DNA of 64,000 nucleotides from CBDAQD01 sp965275905 (GTDB lineage: Bacteria > Pseudomonadota > Alphaproteobacteria > Rhizobiales > JAJFHC01), in the NCBI GenBank assembly GCA_965275905.1, contig CBDHYJ010000016.1, forward strand, positions 1 through 64,000, given 5' to 3'. The position numbers and the translations under genes are program-made. This document shows positions 8,361 through 18,259 of this stretch, one piece after another. The notes beneath the pieces were generated by a model that was not told where the DNA came from, did no database searches, and saw only the letters and a program-made list of their open reading frames with translations. Positions within the stretch are counted from its first letter, which is position 1; every line of letters starts with the position of its first letter.

Positions 8361-10637
8361 TCAAGTCACGTAGATCAGCCCGTATTCGAGACCGAAGGGC
8401 AGGTACTCCTCCAGCCTGAGCCGCAGGTTCGCTTCTCTCTGCGGTTGCTTGAGATGGCAGTAGACGCCCATCTCCGCGCCATCGCCGGCGCCAGTCGTAA
8501 TCTCCAGCGGTGCGTTCAGGGAGAGCTGCATGTAGGCAGGCAGTCCGCAGTCTTCCGCGGTGAATTCCGGTTTGACCCGGCGGCGGACAATGTCGCGTAG
8601 GGCATCGCGCTCGGCGTCGGTCAGGGGTCCGCCGGTTGCTTCCGCCTCGGCGATGGCGATTCTCTCGGCGAGATCCGGCTGGCAGCGATAGCGCCGGGGC
8701 GTGCGCGAACCGGGGCGGACGTAAGAAAACCGGACGCAGCCGACCTGGATCCGGTCCGCCCGTGCCAGCCCGTCGAAAATGACCTCCGTCGCATAATCGA
8801 TCTGCCGGGTGCGGACGTCGCCGTGTATGGTGACGCGCTCGAGGTGCAGGGCCGGTGCGTTAGGGGCCGCTGCGCCAATGCCCGCGATTGCATCTTCTCC
8901 GGCGCCGTCGACAATACTGTCCAGAGCATAGAGACCGTCTGCGGCTGACGGCAGCCGTATCGGGCCGCAGATCGAAAATGCAAGTTCCACCGCGAGTTCG
9001 GCGTTGGCCGGTCCTCCTGCCGGCAGCACGTCGACCGCGGAAATGCTCGGCGGAGGCGGGAAGGCCAGCGGCGGCGGCAGGTCCGGGTCCGGTTCTGCGA
9101 TCGATCCGCCCGGGACCAGCGTGGAATGCAGAAGTCTCAGCCGTCTCAGCGAGCCGGTGATTTCCACATTTCCCTCGATCAGCAGCCCGCCGAGCGTTAC
9201 CGTGAAGTCTGGACGATCGCCGTCAAGCGTGAGGGCGCCGTTCAGCAGGATGTGCGGACGGGCGCCGTCGGCGGCCTCGATCGCAAGGTATGTGCCGGCC
9301 GCAGGGCCGGCGTCGATGGCGACGGCCTCCGCATAGGTCGCGTTGTCGACGATGCGGATGACGGCATCCTCACCGCCGTCCGCGACCCACTGGGCAAGGG
9401 CCGCGTTGATCGTAAGGTGAGGGCCCGCAACTCCCGAACTGTCGACCACATAGGTCCGTTCCACGAACTGCCGGTCGGTCAGCCAGGCCCGGCGACGATA
9501 GGGCCCTCCGCCAAGATCGGCCGGGAAGCCGTAGTGATAATAGACCTCGACCAGACCGGCTGGTGCATGATCAGGTCCGATCGCGAGCCGGCCAAGGGCT
9601 ACGTCAATGGCGATGTCCGCGTTGGCGGGCTGCGACCAGACCGAAAGATTGCGGCAGTGGACGTTGTCGGCCGGGACAGGATTGCCGTCGATGAACACCA
9701 TGATGCTGGGGGCCGGTGCCACGTTGAAGCCCGGGAAAACGTTAAACAGACCGTAGAATTCGGTGAAGCCGGGGCGCGGCATTGGCAATGCGGCGTAGTC
9801 GACGAGATCGGTGAAGAATCGCGCTGGACGGATCGGTTGCGGCACGTGCAGCTCGGTGGCAAGGGCCGCATCGTCGCCCTCGCGGCGAAGGCGGCTGAAC
9901 AGCGGTGCGGAATTCCCGAGCGGACTGAAATGGTATCGGAAATCGCCGGCCGCCCCCAGGCGCCGCGCATGCACCGCTTCCATGCGATAGGCATTGAGGC
10001 GCCACAGGAAGAAGCCGATGTTCCGGATGTTATGCCAGCCCTCGTGTTGCGAAATCGCGCGCACGTCCACGGTATGACAGATCTCGTCAAACGCACCGTC
10101 CAGCCGGCCCATGCGCTCAACCGACCGGATGTCGGGCGCCTGAAGGGCATGCGGCCGGACATGATTTCTTATCCACTGGCTCCAGCCGAGCAGTTCGAAG
10201 AACTCAACGGCATGAGAGGCCCAGCCCGTGACGTCACGGGCCAGTTCCTCGAGCATGGGCAGCGTGCTCTTGCGGCGCCGGTAGTAGATCGTCTTGGCGA
10301 CGTCGGCCCGGGCCCGCAGACCGATCGACGGTTTGAGCGATGGGCCGACGAGATCGCGGAACAGTTCGTCCGCAGTGTCACCGTCGCGGACGCGGGACTC
10401 GTCGAACAGTGGCGTTGTCCCGACGAGATCGCCGATGTAGGGGATGACCCACGGCTCGCACGTCTCGATAAAGGCGTTTTCGTAGAGCTGTCCGATGTCC
10501 TCCTCGATGGCATCGGCCTGCTGCTCCACGATGGCGAGCAAGGCGCGCAAAGGCTCGCCCGCCTCGACGTCCCGTTCCCGGATGTAGGCCGGAAGCAGGC
10601 TATAAAGCTTGTCGGTATCGGCGGTGGAGTAACTCAT
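8361..10637 (-). CDS. eCIS tail protein I-like protein with beta-helical C-terminal half
   Basis: The first 180 residues match the phage tail protein I (gpI) type seen in eCIS baseplates: LLPAYIRERD, a helix with IVEQQADAIEEDIGQLYEN, then ETCEPWVIPYIGDLVG. In phages gpI completes the baseplate wedge and connects to fibres. The middle part includes NIRNIGFFLWRLNAYRME. The C-terminal half (about residues 400-640) has parallel-strand repeats such as TVTLGGLLIEGNVEITGSL, suggesting a beta helix or beta roll. The gene starts where the second baseplate J gene ends (10637/10638), so the pair is tightly coupled. At 758 residues it is far larger than phage gpI, because of the added domains. Confidence 0.8.
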   Translation of the reverse strand: MSYSTADTDKLYSLLPAYIRERDVEAGEPLRALLAIVEQQADAIEEDIGQLYENAFIETCEPWVIPYIGDLVGTTPLFDESRVRDGDTADELFRDLVGPSLKPSIGLRARADVAKTIYYRRRKSTLPMLEELARDVTGWASHAVEFFELLGWSQWIRNHVRPHALQAPDIRSVERMGRLDGAFDEICHTVDVRAISQHEGWHNIRNIGFFLWRLNAYRMEAVHARRLGAAGDFRYHFSPLGNSAPLFSRLRREGDDAALATELHVPQPIRPARFFTDLVDYAALPMPRPGFTEFYGLFNVFPGFNVAPAPSIMVFIDGNPVPADNVHCRNLSVWSQPANADIAIDVALGRLAIGPDHAPAGLVEVYYHYGFPADLGGGPYRRRAWLTDRQFVERTYVVDSSGVAGPHLTINAALAQWVADGGEDAVIRIVDNATYAEAVAIDAGPAAGTYLAIEAADGARPHILLNGALTLDGDRPDFTVTLGGLLIEGNVEITGSLRRLRLLHSTLVPGGSIAEPDPDLPPPLAFPPPPSISAVDVLPAGGPANAELAVELAFSICGPIRLPSAADGLYALDSIVDGAGEDAIAGIGAAAPNAPALHLERVTIHGDVRTRQIDYATEVIFDGLARADRIQVGCVRFSYVRPGSRTPRRYRCQPDLAERIAIAEAEATGGPLTDAERDALRDIVRRRVKPEFTAEDCGLPAYMQLSLNAPLEITTGAGDGAEMGVYCHLKQPQREANLRLRLEEYLPFGLEYGLIYVT

Positions 10638-13600
10638 TTACAGCGCCTCCACCACACTGAGATCGATGTCGAGCTCGGGGTCTTCGATATAGGCCTGCTC
10701 GGCCGCCAGGACCGGCGGAATCGGCCCGCCCGCGAAACCGGCGCGCGCATATCGGTCTATCAGCGCGGGGTTTTTCGGTCTCGGCCGTGCCGGATAGATC
10801 CGGATATGGGGCTGCAAGGGATCGGCGGTTACGGACCGGGCGGCGCGTTCCGCCGGTGTCAGGTCGGTGTAGTCCTTGAGCTGGAACTCGTCGAGATCGA
10901 CCGCGATTACGCCCCTGGCAGCCTGGAGAGCGGCATAGACCTGGCTGGCATGTACGGCGGCGCCGAGCGGCATGGACTCAAAGGCAAACTGGGCTTCCAC
11001 TGCCGCTCGTGTTTCGGCGAGTACGGCATCCGCCTCGATCGCCGGGTCGCGCAGCACTTTCGCGCGGACCACCATCGGGACACGGACAAGGTTTGCGAGG
11101 AACAACTGGCGATTGGGATCGCGCGCCGCCGTCATGGCCGCGTAGAGCTTGTCGAGTGACGCGGTGGACAGTGACGCTCCTTCGGCTGCCGCGACGGTCA
11201 GGTGTATGGCACGCTCGAGCCGGTGCCAGACCCACGTCACGTCGGCTCGGGCGACCAGCCCGGACGTGGTGGCGATCCATTCGAAGTCCTGCAGGGAAAC
11301 CGCCCTGCCGAGCGTCTGTACGGTCGCCGGCGCCGCATCGCGGGCGTCGTCCCGGTTCTCGGGATCAGCACCGCCTTCGGCATCCAGCGGGTTGGTGACA
11401 TCACGCAGGCCCACCGGGCGTTCGAGCGCAATCGACAACTGGCCGGCATCAACCCTACCTTCCAGGCCAAGCCCCTTGCGATATCGTGAGACCACATTCG
11501 CGGCCCCGGTGGGCAGACGCGAACCAAGATGACCATCTCCGAAGGTGACATGCGATTTGCCGTCGCCGTCCTGTCTGACGGTGTAAACGCGGTCGTTCGG
11601 TCGCCGCGCGTAAAGGCTCGGCACCTGTTCCCACTTTTCGCCGTCTACGCGGATCTCGAGTTCGGCCGAACCGGCGATGTCGGTGGCGCTCGGAATGTAG
11701 GTCAGCGGATCGTGGGTGAGGCCGAACTTCTGGAACGGACGTGTTGCATCGCCATTGCCAAGGATCTCTTCAGGCTGTGTCTCGCCGTGACTCGACTCCG
11801 CTATGTTGCCGAGAAGCTGCGCATCGGCAAATGCGCCGGCCAGAGGCGGCGAGATATCGACTAGGAGGTGGTCGGGTCTTTCGCCGGGCAGGTTGCCGGT
11901 CTCAAACGAATTCGTCACCTTCGTCAGATGATTGTCGGGGCCGGATTGCAACATGATCCGCCGCCCCTTCTTGAGAAGGCCGAACCCCGGTGCGGACCCT
12001 TGCGGAAGGCGCAGCGCGACACGGTTTCCCTGCGGCGCGGACGGGTAGTCGAAGCGACGAAATTCAATGTCTTGGGCATTGATCTGGAAGATGCGTGTGG
12101 TGCGGCGGTCGGAAATCTGGCCGATGCCCGCTCCGACCGGTTGCCAGGGCTGCCATCCGGCGGATGTCCGTTGTCGGTGTACAGGCGCGCCGTCTCCGCC
12201 CCGCGCGTAGACGTCCAGCGATCCTGCATTCCGCAATGCCGCCGGCCCGGAAGACAAAAAGCCGTCCAGCGACTCCCATTCACTCCAGTCCGGACCGATG
12301 CGGGTGATGTGCCAAAGCGCGTCGTCCATGCCGCGCGCGAAGATATCGACCTTCATCGGACCTGCACGGACAACAGCCGGCTCGTCCCTTATGGCGCCGC
12401 CGAGATTTTCCCAGTCGCGCCAGTACCCGCCTGCCCGCCGGCGGTGGATCAGATTGCCGGCATCGTCGACGGCGACCACGTCGATCCGGCCCGGGCCGGT
12501 GGACGCGACGACGGGGGCCGTCGCAAGCGTGCCGCCGAGCGACTCCCATTCCGAGAAACTCGCCCCGTTCCAGCGGAGCCACCACAGCGCGCGGTCAGCG
12601 CCGCGGACGAAAATGTCCGCCCGGTTGGCGATGGTCGATATGGCAGCCGGCGCGGCCGTCACGGAGCCGCCTAGCGATTCAAGCGTCTGCGGCGTGGAGG
12701 TCGTAATGTCGGCGAAGACCAGATCGTCGTCCCGGCCCCGGGCCAAAGCCCAGACCTGACCGCCGACAACGACTCCGGCGGGCTGCGACTTGATGACCTG
12801 CCCCGGCCGGATGATTCCGGAATCGGTCTGGAGACTGTCGTGTGTCGTCCAGAAATCGAACCCGACATTTGTCCAGGTGCGCTGCGCCAGAGTGCCGTCC
12901 TCGTCCATGGCGAGAAGATCGAGACGGCTGTCGTTTACGGCATCGCCGACCAGCGTGATGTCGGAGGCAAGATGGTACTTGTCCAGCACGATCCATTGTT
13001 TGTCGGCCATAGGCGTTGGGCCGACCATCCACATTATGGCGCCGGTTCCGGACCGGGACAGAAGCGTGTGGTTTGCCGGAGCCGGCCAAGCGGCGACAGA
13101 GGGACGGCCACCGAGCGTCTGCCGAAGTTCGACATGGGTGACCGTGTCTTCCATGACGATATGATCCTCGCCGTCGAAAGGCGTCGTGACCGCTGCGCGC
13201 TTGTCCTCAACCGCCGTCACCACTGCCGTGCGCAGCCTGGGGTCCTGCGGATTGCCGACTTCGATCAGCACCTGCATGCCGGGCTTGATGTCTTCGTAGC
13301 GGGCGTCGAGCGGATAGGTCGTTTCGTTCTGCAGGAAGAGGGCCGAGACCGGACGCCTGACCCAGCGCGGCCACGGGTTCGAAGTCCCGAGCTCACCTGG
13401 GACGAAGACATTGTGTTGCGCTGGCGCGTTGTGACCGAAGAACCGGAGACGGCGCTCAAGCCGCGCCATGCGCGATGTCTCGGGCGATCGGCCGGGGGTC
13501 TGGACGGGCGGGGAAAACTCCAGATAATTGCCGGCGTCGCTGCCCGGGATCCCGCCGACCAGCTTTTCCTCGATGCTGCTGAGGCCGAACAGGACAATCT

Positions 13601-14213
13601 TGTCGCCGATGGCCAGCATTTCCGGCCAGGCGGTCATGGGTGCGCGGCTGCGTCCGGCATCAAGGGCGTTGATCGCGACCGGCGGCGTGAAGGCCGGAAG
13701 CCGGTTTATGTCTCCGTGGGCCGTGATCGCTTCGATGGCTTCGAAGGTCTGGGGGCGCTCGTCCTGGCCGGGAACGCTCATGACCTTCAGGCCCTCGCGG
13801 ATATAGGTCTCGGCGCCTTCGTCCAGCGTGAAGGCGAGGAACGCGGTCGCGGCCAGACCCGGATTGAGCTGGTAGTTGATAAGCCGGACAAGCCTGAGCA
13901 CCGACTCCCGCTGAAGCGAGGTGCGCAGGAATATCTCGTTGGCGAACCGTTCGTTGTAGAACGTCAGGACATCGCCGACCGCCGCGAACAGCTCAATGAC
14001 GGTGATGGCGAAGTCGTCGCTTTCCCGCGTCGTCAGCCCGGTAAGGGCCGCCTGGCCGGAGATGGAATTGAGCATGGCCTGGCGGAACGTCGCGAAGGTG
14101 CCGATGCGATAGGAAATCCCGTCAAGGCCCGGCCTGTTATAGGTCTCGACCGGAGCCAGCGCCGTCGTTGGCGTGCAGCAGTGACAGAATCCGGGGCGGG
14201 GCGCGACAACCAT
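10638..14213 (-). CDS. baseplate J-like protein with an inserted PLL-type lectin beta-propeller
   Basis: The protein has 1191 residues. The N-terminal part (ITVIELFAAVGDVLTFYNER near residue 70, then SVLRLVRLINYQLNPGLAA) and C-terminal part (GDGHLGSRLPTGAANVVSRY, AVSLQDFEWIATTSGLVARA) are those of the large eCIS baseplate assembly proteins that form the wedge with gp25. Between them, roughly residues 380-695, lies a stretch with a period of about 45 residues, each unit carrying a W-x-SLGG type turn (LESLGG, WESLGG, WENLGG, WESLDG) and a strand like DIFVRGADRALWW. This is the look of PLL/fucose-lectin-like propeller repeats. It is spliced into the middle of the baseplate protein. The N-terminus has a CHCC cluster. 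The gene begins 1 base after the first J gene ends. Confidence 0.85.
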   Translation of the reverse strand: MVVAPRPGFCHCCTPTTALAPVETYNRPGLDGISYRIGTFATFRQAMLNSISGQAALTGLTTRESDDFAITVIELFAAVGDVLTFYNERFANEIFLRTSLQRESVLRLVRLINYQLNPGLAATAFLAFTLDEGAETYIREGLKVMSVPGQDERPQTFEAIEAITAHGDINRLPAFTPPVAINALDAGRSRAPMTAWPEMLAIGDKIVLFGLSSIEEKLVGGIPGSDAGNYLEFSPPVQTPGRSPETSRMARLERRLRFFGHNAPAQHNVFVPGELGTSNPWPRWVRRPVSALFLQNETTYPLDARYEDIKPGMQVLIEVGNPQDPRLRTAVVTAVEDKRAAVTTPFDGEDHIVMEDTVTHVELRQTLGGRPSVAAWPAPANHTLLSRSGTGAIMWMVGPTPMADKQWIVLDKYHLASDITLVGDAVNDSRLDLLAMDEDGTLAQRTWTNVGFDFWTTHDSLQTDSGIIRPGQVIKSQPAGVVVGGQVWALARGRDDDLVFADITTSTPQTLESLGGSVTAAPAAISTIANRADIFVRGADRALWWLRWNGASFSEWESLGGTLATAPVVASTGPGRIDVVAVDDAGNLIHRRRAGGYWRDWENLGGAIRDEPAVVRAGPMKVDIFARGMDDALWHITRIGPDWSEWESLDGFLSSGPAALRNAGSLDVYARGGDGAPVHRQRTSAGWQPWQPVGAGIGQISDRRTTRIFQINAQDIEFRRFDYPSAPQGNRVALRLPQGSAPGFGLLKKGRRIMLQSGPDNHLTKVTNSFETGNLPGERPDHLLVDISPPLAGAFADAQLLGNIAESSHGETQPEEILGNGDATRPFQKFGLTHDPLTYIPSATDIAGSAELEIRVDGEKWEQVPSLYARRPNDRVYTVRQDGDGKSHVTFGDGHLGSRLPTGAANVVSRYRKGLGLEGRVDAGQLSIALERPVGLRDVTNPLDAEGGADPENRDDARDAAPATVQTLGRAVSLQDFEWIATTSGLVARADVTWVWHRLERAIHLTVAAAEGASLSTASLDKLYAAMTAARDPNRQLFLANLVRVPMVVRAKVLRDPAIEADAVLAETRAAVEAQFAFESMPLGAAVHASQVYAALQAARGVIAVDLDEFQLKDYTDLTPAERAARSVTADPLQPHIRIYPARPRPKNPALIDRYARAGFAGGPIPPVLAAEQAYIEDPELDIDLSVVEAL

Positions 14214-14214
14214 T

Positions 14215-16848
14215 CTAGAGCCCTCCCACAGCCGACAGTCTGAGAACGCCGTTCTCGGGGAAGTTCGGGTCGTTGTCCAAGCGCGGAATTTCGAACGGAC
14301 CCATGGGGATCAGACCGCGCTCGAGTTCGTCGGTAGCCTCGTTCCAGTATCGCTTGAAGATGAGGATATCGGCGGATTCGACGCCGTCGATCGCCTCGAT
14401 TGCGGCATAGAGCTGAGACAGGTACACCGCCTCGCCGAACCCGAATTCAAGGAGGTGGAAGAATCCGCGCGTGCCGTCGGCGAACTGCCGGGTCGACAGG
14501 ACGCGGGAAACCGCCTCCAGAACGTCGCCCCTGAAGTGACCATGCGCGACGCACAGGCGGATTTCGATTTCAAGCGGGACGTATTGCGCCGCCCTGACCG
14601 CAAGATCGTAGCCGGCCAGCTTGAAGCGCCGCAGATGGGCCTTGATCACGCGCGCAAATCCGTCTTCGAGTGCGACACCTCCTCCCGGCAGGCGCTGCAG
14701 GTCTTCGGGATCACGCGGATGGATGGCGACGAACACGGTGTGCCAGCTTCCGGTCCAGCGGAAGCGCGCCTTAGCGGCGGCAACGCCCTCGTGCCGAAGT
14801 GCTACCTCCTCCCAGTCCGCCACCGTTACGGCGCGGAACTGGATCGCGCTGAAGGCTTCGGGCGCCGTCTGCCGAACCTGCTCGATAGACTCCGGATCGG
14901 TGCCCAGATGCGCGGCGATCGGCTGATAGACCGCGTCAACGGCCGCGAAATTCAGTGGTGCGCCGGGATTCGCCGGATCGATCGGCTCAGCCGGATCCGG
15001 TGCCACGATGTGACGCAGGGAGTCATATCCGATATTGCCGTCCCGGCCGTTGCCGACACGGTAGCGTGCTCTCGTGCGAACCGTGTCGAGCGGCCTGCGG
15101 CCGAACTGGTCGTCGCCGAAGCGCGCCTGCGCGCGGCCGTCATTGTCGATCTCGGCGACGAAATGGCGGTCATAAGGACCGCTGTCGAGAAGATCGGGAA
15201 CCGGTGTCCAGAGTTCGTCCTGGCCGTCCGTGCCGGTCAGCAGCAGCGTGACGGCGGGCAGGGCATCGGCAGGCGCGACATCAAGATCGTGACGGCCCTG
15301 CAGCAGGCGCCCCGTGGCCGTGTAGGTCGACCCTTCCGGCATGGACTGCATTGTGACCGGGCCAAGCGGCAGGCCGAGAGACGGCAGCGGCCAGCGCCCA
15401 ACACCGGTGTCTGGGATGCCAAGTTCCTCATGGATGTCGGAGTCCTGGCGAACCGTGCGGCCATGGTCGGCAGGTGCGACATTGCCGCGGGCCACGGACA
15501 CAGGCGCGATGGGATCGCCGTCGGCGGTTTCGGCTGACAGGCAAAGCGGAAAGGCGAGGGCGTCTTCTTCACGCCAGAAGATGCGCAGCAGCGGCAACGG
15601 CGGGTCGCCGAGGTTGTGGCGCGGGGTCAGAACGCCGCCCGGAACCGCATTGGTGAATGCTTCGTCGTCGGTTCCCTCGACATCGACAATCCGGACCACC
15701 TGCCGGTGGCGGCGGTCCGCGTCGGCCGGGAATCCGGTGACGGGGCTCAGCACTTCCTCGAACAGAAGATAGTCGCCGGCCTCGAGTTCGGGGAGCACCG
15801 CGGTCTCGGCGCCCGCGGCTCCGGTCATGACGTAGAAATAGGCGGAGGTCGTGCCGCGCGCCATGCAGCAAAGCGCGTCGTTCCAGGTGTGGATCTGAAG
15901 CTCGTTGTGAAGGTCGGTAACCCTAGCGAGCGCAGTGGTCTCGAATACGGTGGCGCCGAGCAGGGCCGGGTCGCCGTCGAAATCCGCCGTCTCCGGCAGC
16001 ACGGGTCCGGGCGGTGCATTGTCGCCGATTAGTGGCTGCGTGATGCGTGTCGACAGTTTTGAGCCGGCGGGCACAAAACCATCGGTGCCGGCCTGTGCTT
16101 CGAAATGAACGAAGGTGACGGCATTGCGGCCGTCATGCATGTGGTAGTCGACCAGCAGGGCGTGGCGCGCCGCGGACACGCGATGCAGGCAGGTGTCGAG
16201 ATAGCCTTCCGTGGCCACGGCGGCATCCTGCGTGTAGCTCATGTAGTCGCCCGCAAAGGCGAGCGCTTCGACAATGGCCATGCCCTGGTCGGCCGGCAGC
16301 CGTTCGCGCCAGGCAGGGTTCCTGAGCGCGATCAGATCGGTCATCAGCCGCCGGAAGCTCTGGTAATCCTTGGCGAGATAGCTCAGCGCCGGTTCGTCCA
16401 GGATCTCAGGCGGACAATCGACCGCCGGCTTGCAATCGAACTCGGTCGGACATCCGGCCTTGAACGAGAAACGGGCTTCCGACCGCTCGTCGTCGATTTC
16501 GGGATGATCAGGAGAAACCCGGAGCACATAACTGGAAAAGTCGCCTTCCTGATCGACAAAGACCTGCATGCGCAGCGGATCTCCGCCGTCTGGCTGGGCA
16601 TCGAGGACCCGTATGTTGACGACCCGGACGCCGCCTATGACTTCGAAGTTTGCGGCGGCGAGCGCAGGTGCGGCCGGAACCGGCTTGAGGAAGACGACAT
16701 CCAGAATGTTCTGCTGGCCCGGAGGGGCCAGCGGCGCCCTCCGGTATTCGACAAAGTCGATGCCGTTCAGGAGATGGGCAGGATCACGGAGGACGCCCGA
16801 CCGGCGTTCGTCCCTGCACCATAACGCTCCACTCCTCGACACAACCAT
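14215..16848 (-). CDS. baseplate J-like assembly protein
   Basis: This 877-residue protein is the first of two baseplate J-like proteins. It shows EPALSYLAKDYQSFRRLMTD, then QGMAIVEALAFAGDYMSYTQ and EGYLDTCLHRVSAARHALLV, typical of eCIS and phage-tail-like baseplate assembly proteins, and a C-terminal gpJ part with RFGDDQFGRRPLDTVRTRAR and AVTVADWEEVALRHEG. It would form the baseplate wedge with gp25 and the second J-like protein. Cys residues in CPTEFDCKP could bind metal or form a bridge. The start at 16848 lies 9 bases after the gp25 stop. Confidence 0.87.
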   Translation of the reverse strand: MVVSRSGALWCRDERRSGVLRDPAHLLNGIDFVEYRRAPLAPPGQQNILDVVFLKPVPAAPALAAANFEVIGGVRVVNIRVLDAQPDGGDPLRMQVFVDQEGDFSSYVLRVSPDHPEIDDERSEARFSFKAGCPTEFDCKPAVDCPPEILDEPALSYLAKDYQSFRRLMTDLIALRNPAWRERLPADQGMAIVEALAFAGDYMSYTQDAAVATEGYLDTCLHRVSAARHALLVDYHMHDGRNAVTFVHFEAQAGTDGFVPAGSKLSTRITQPLIGDNAPPGPVLPETADFDGDPALLGATVFETTALARVTDLHNELQIHTWNDALCCMARGTTSAYFYVMTGAAGAETAVLPELEAGDYLLFEEVLSPVTGFPADADRRHRQVVRIVDVEGTDDEAFTNAVPGGVLTPRHNLGDPPLPLLRIFWREEDALAFPLCLSAETADGDPIAPVSVARGNVAPADHGRTVRQDSDIHEELGIPDTGVGRWPLPSLGLPLGPVTMQSMPEGSTYTATGRLLQGRHDLDVAPADALPAVTLLLTGTDGQDELWTPVPDLLDSGPYDRHFVAEIDNDGRAQARFGDDQFGRRPLDTVRTRARYRVGNGRDGNIGYDSLRHIVAPDPAEPIDPANPGAPLNFAAVDAVYQPIAAHLGTDPESIEQVRQTAPEAFSAIQFRAVTVADWEEVALRHEGVAAAKARFRWTGSWHTVFVAIHPRDPEDLQRLPGGGVALEDGFARVIKAHLRRFKLAGYDLAVRAAQYVPLEIEIRLCVAHGHFRGDVLEAVSRVLSTRQFADGTRGFFHLLEFGFGEAVYLSQLYAAIEAIDGVESADILIFKRYWNEATDELERGLIPMGPFEIPRLDNDPNFPENGVLRLSAVGGL

Positions 16849-16857
16849 GAACCAACC

Positions 16858-17232
16858 TCACGCCGCAACGGGATGTTCGAAAATCTCCTGCCGCCGTTCT
16901 TCCGTATCGCGTCTTCGATAGGTCACTTCGATTTCCAGTTTCTCATCGTCCACCCTGACGGCGACGCCCTCGACCGAAATGACGGGATCGAGCCAGCGGA
17001 TCAGCGACCCGTGAACCAGCTGTTCTGTCGAGGCGGCGAGAACGTCGGAAGCCGGGGCGAAGACAAGCTGTTTGACGCCGCAGCCGAATTCGGGGCGGTT
17101 GACGCGTTCCCCGGGTGTCGTGAACAGGACCTGATAGATCATGTCGCGGACATGATCGTCAGCGTCTGTGGAGGCGCTTCGTCCGCGGGCGTCGATCGAG
17201 AACGGGAAGTCGGTAAACACCGTTGCGGTCAT
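16858..17232 (-). CDS. GPW/gp25 family baseplate wedge protein
   Basis: This 124-residue protein matches the gp25/GPW family in length and motifs: DDHVRDMIYQVLFTTPGERV, then NRPEFGCGVKQLVFAP, and the helix ending in LIRWLDPVISV with the following RVDDEKLEIEVTYR strand. Gp25 forms the core of the baseplate wedge and seeds sheath polymerisation in T4, T6SS and eCIS. The start codon overlaps the stop of the upstream 99-residue gene (ATGA), so expression is probably translationally coupled. Confidence 0.93.
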   Translation of the reverse strand: MTATVFTDFPFSIDARGRSASTDADDHVRDMIYQVLFTTPGERVNRPEFGCGVKQLVFAPASDVLAASTEQLVHGSLIRWLDPVISVEGVAVRVDDEKLEIEVTYRRRDTEERRQEIFEHPVAA

Positions 17233-17528
17233 GCTAGCCCCTCCGTTCTGATTTCGGTCGGTTGAACCGTGGTGCCGTCCGAGAGCAGGATGTCGATGCT
17301 GTCCTTGTTGTCCCGCAGGTGGCGCACGACGCCGCGGGCGATGGCCACGAACAGCCGCCTGCGGTCGCGAACCGACTGGTCCGAAAGGTCCGTTGAGAGG
17401 GGAGGGAGGTCATCGAGTTGCATGAGAAGGTCGAGTTCCTGTTCCATCGCCAAGGCCATGGAATCGTTCAACCCTGTGTCGTCCAGGTGATTGGTGTCCA
17501 TTTGACCGGGTATCAGCGTGTTCCCCAT
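17229..17528 (-). CDS. small eCIS protein between spike and gp25, function unknown
   Basis: This 99-residue acidic protein has a leucine-rich segment (MALAMEQELDLLMQLDDLPP) and a helix DRRRLFVAIARGVVRHLRDN. It lacks the glycine-rich features of PAAR tip proteins, so it is not an obvious spike tip. Similar small genes sit between spike and gp25 in many eCIS loci in my recollection, but I cannot name a family. It overlaps gp25 by four bases (ATGA) and starts 8 bases after the spike gene. Confidence 0.75.
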   Translation of the reverse strand: MGNTLIPGQMDTNHLDDTGLNDSMALAMEQELDLLMQLDDLPPLSTDLSDQSVRDRRRLFVAIARGVVRHLRDNKDSIDILLSDGTTVQPTEIRTEGLA

Positions 17529-17536
17529 TGAACCTC

Positions 17537-18250
17537 CTATTCAAGCAAGACCTTGATCGACAAAAGATTGGGTGCCGGCGGCGGCATCTGCGCCACCGGA
17601 GGGGCCGGTGTCACGGGAAGGATGCCGGCGGCGAGTTCGCCGGGATGGACATGGGTGTTGAACAGTGTCACCAGCTGCGTGAGATAGGTGAACAGGTTGT
17701 CGCCCAGCACGGCCGGATGGGCCGCACCGCCGCTGCCCACCTGCGTCAGCGCGCTGTCGACGACGACCCGTGCGGTGCTCTTGATGGTAACCGTCGCAGT
17801 CGGCACCGAGACTTCCATGAGATGCATGCCGGCACCGTCGCTGAGCGTGATCGACTGAGTGGCGTCGTCCAGCACGGCGGTCAGCCCGAGATCGCTGCGC
17901 CAGATCTTGGTGGTCGGCTGGCTGGGCGTTGCCGGCGGCTTCATCGGCAGCTCGCCGACGCCCCAGAAACAGCCGGTCCAGATCGGCCGCGACACGTCGC
18001 CGGCCTCGAACTCGATCCAGACGCCCGCGCCGACAGGCGGTGCGGAAAAGAAGCCGGACGCCGGACCGGCATAGGGTACGCACGGCTTGGCCCATCCTGT
18101 GGGGATCTCGCCCAGAACCTCCGGAACGAAGGCCTGAAGGCGGCCCTGGCTCTGCGGGTCGAGGTTGTTCATGACGGTGCCGGCGAATTTGCCGTAGACG
18201 CGATCCTGTGTCTGCTCGCCGTCTGAACCGAATGCGTTTCCGTCGGGCAT
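17537..18250 (-). CDS. baseplate spike protein (gpV / VgrG C-terminal type)
   Basis: The 237-residue protein opens with an OB-fold region characteristic of gp5/gpV spikes (VYGKFAGTVMNNLDPQSQGR, then WAKPCVPYAGPASGFFSAPP and VGAGVWIEFEAGD). It continues with a short beta-stranded stalk (TQSITLSDGAGMHLMEVS, ATVTIKSTARVVVD) and ends in a Pro-rich segment. It forms the central spike under the tube together with the hub protein encoded just upstream. No PAAR tip domain is attached, and none was found elsewhere in the locus. Confidence 0.9.
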   Translation of the reverse strand: MPDGNAFGSDGEQTQDRVYGKFAGTVMNNLDPQSQGRLQAFVPEVLGEIPTGWAKPCVPYAGPASGFFSAPPVGAGVWIEFEAGDVSRPIWTGCFWGVGELPMKPPATPSQPTTKIWRSDLGLTAVLDDATQSITLSDGAGMHLMEVSVPTATVTIKSTARVVVDSALTQVGSGGAAHPAVLGDNLFTYLTQLVTLFNTHVHPGELAAGILPVTPAPPVAQMPPPAPNLLSIKVLLE

Positions 18251-18259
18251 GTCTCGTCC

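Noticed and set aside
17229..17528. 99-residue protein considered as PAAR spike tip
   Set aside because: Lacks the glycine/His-rich beta-cone repeats of PAAR proteins.
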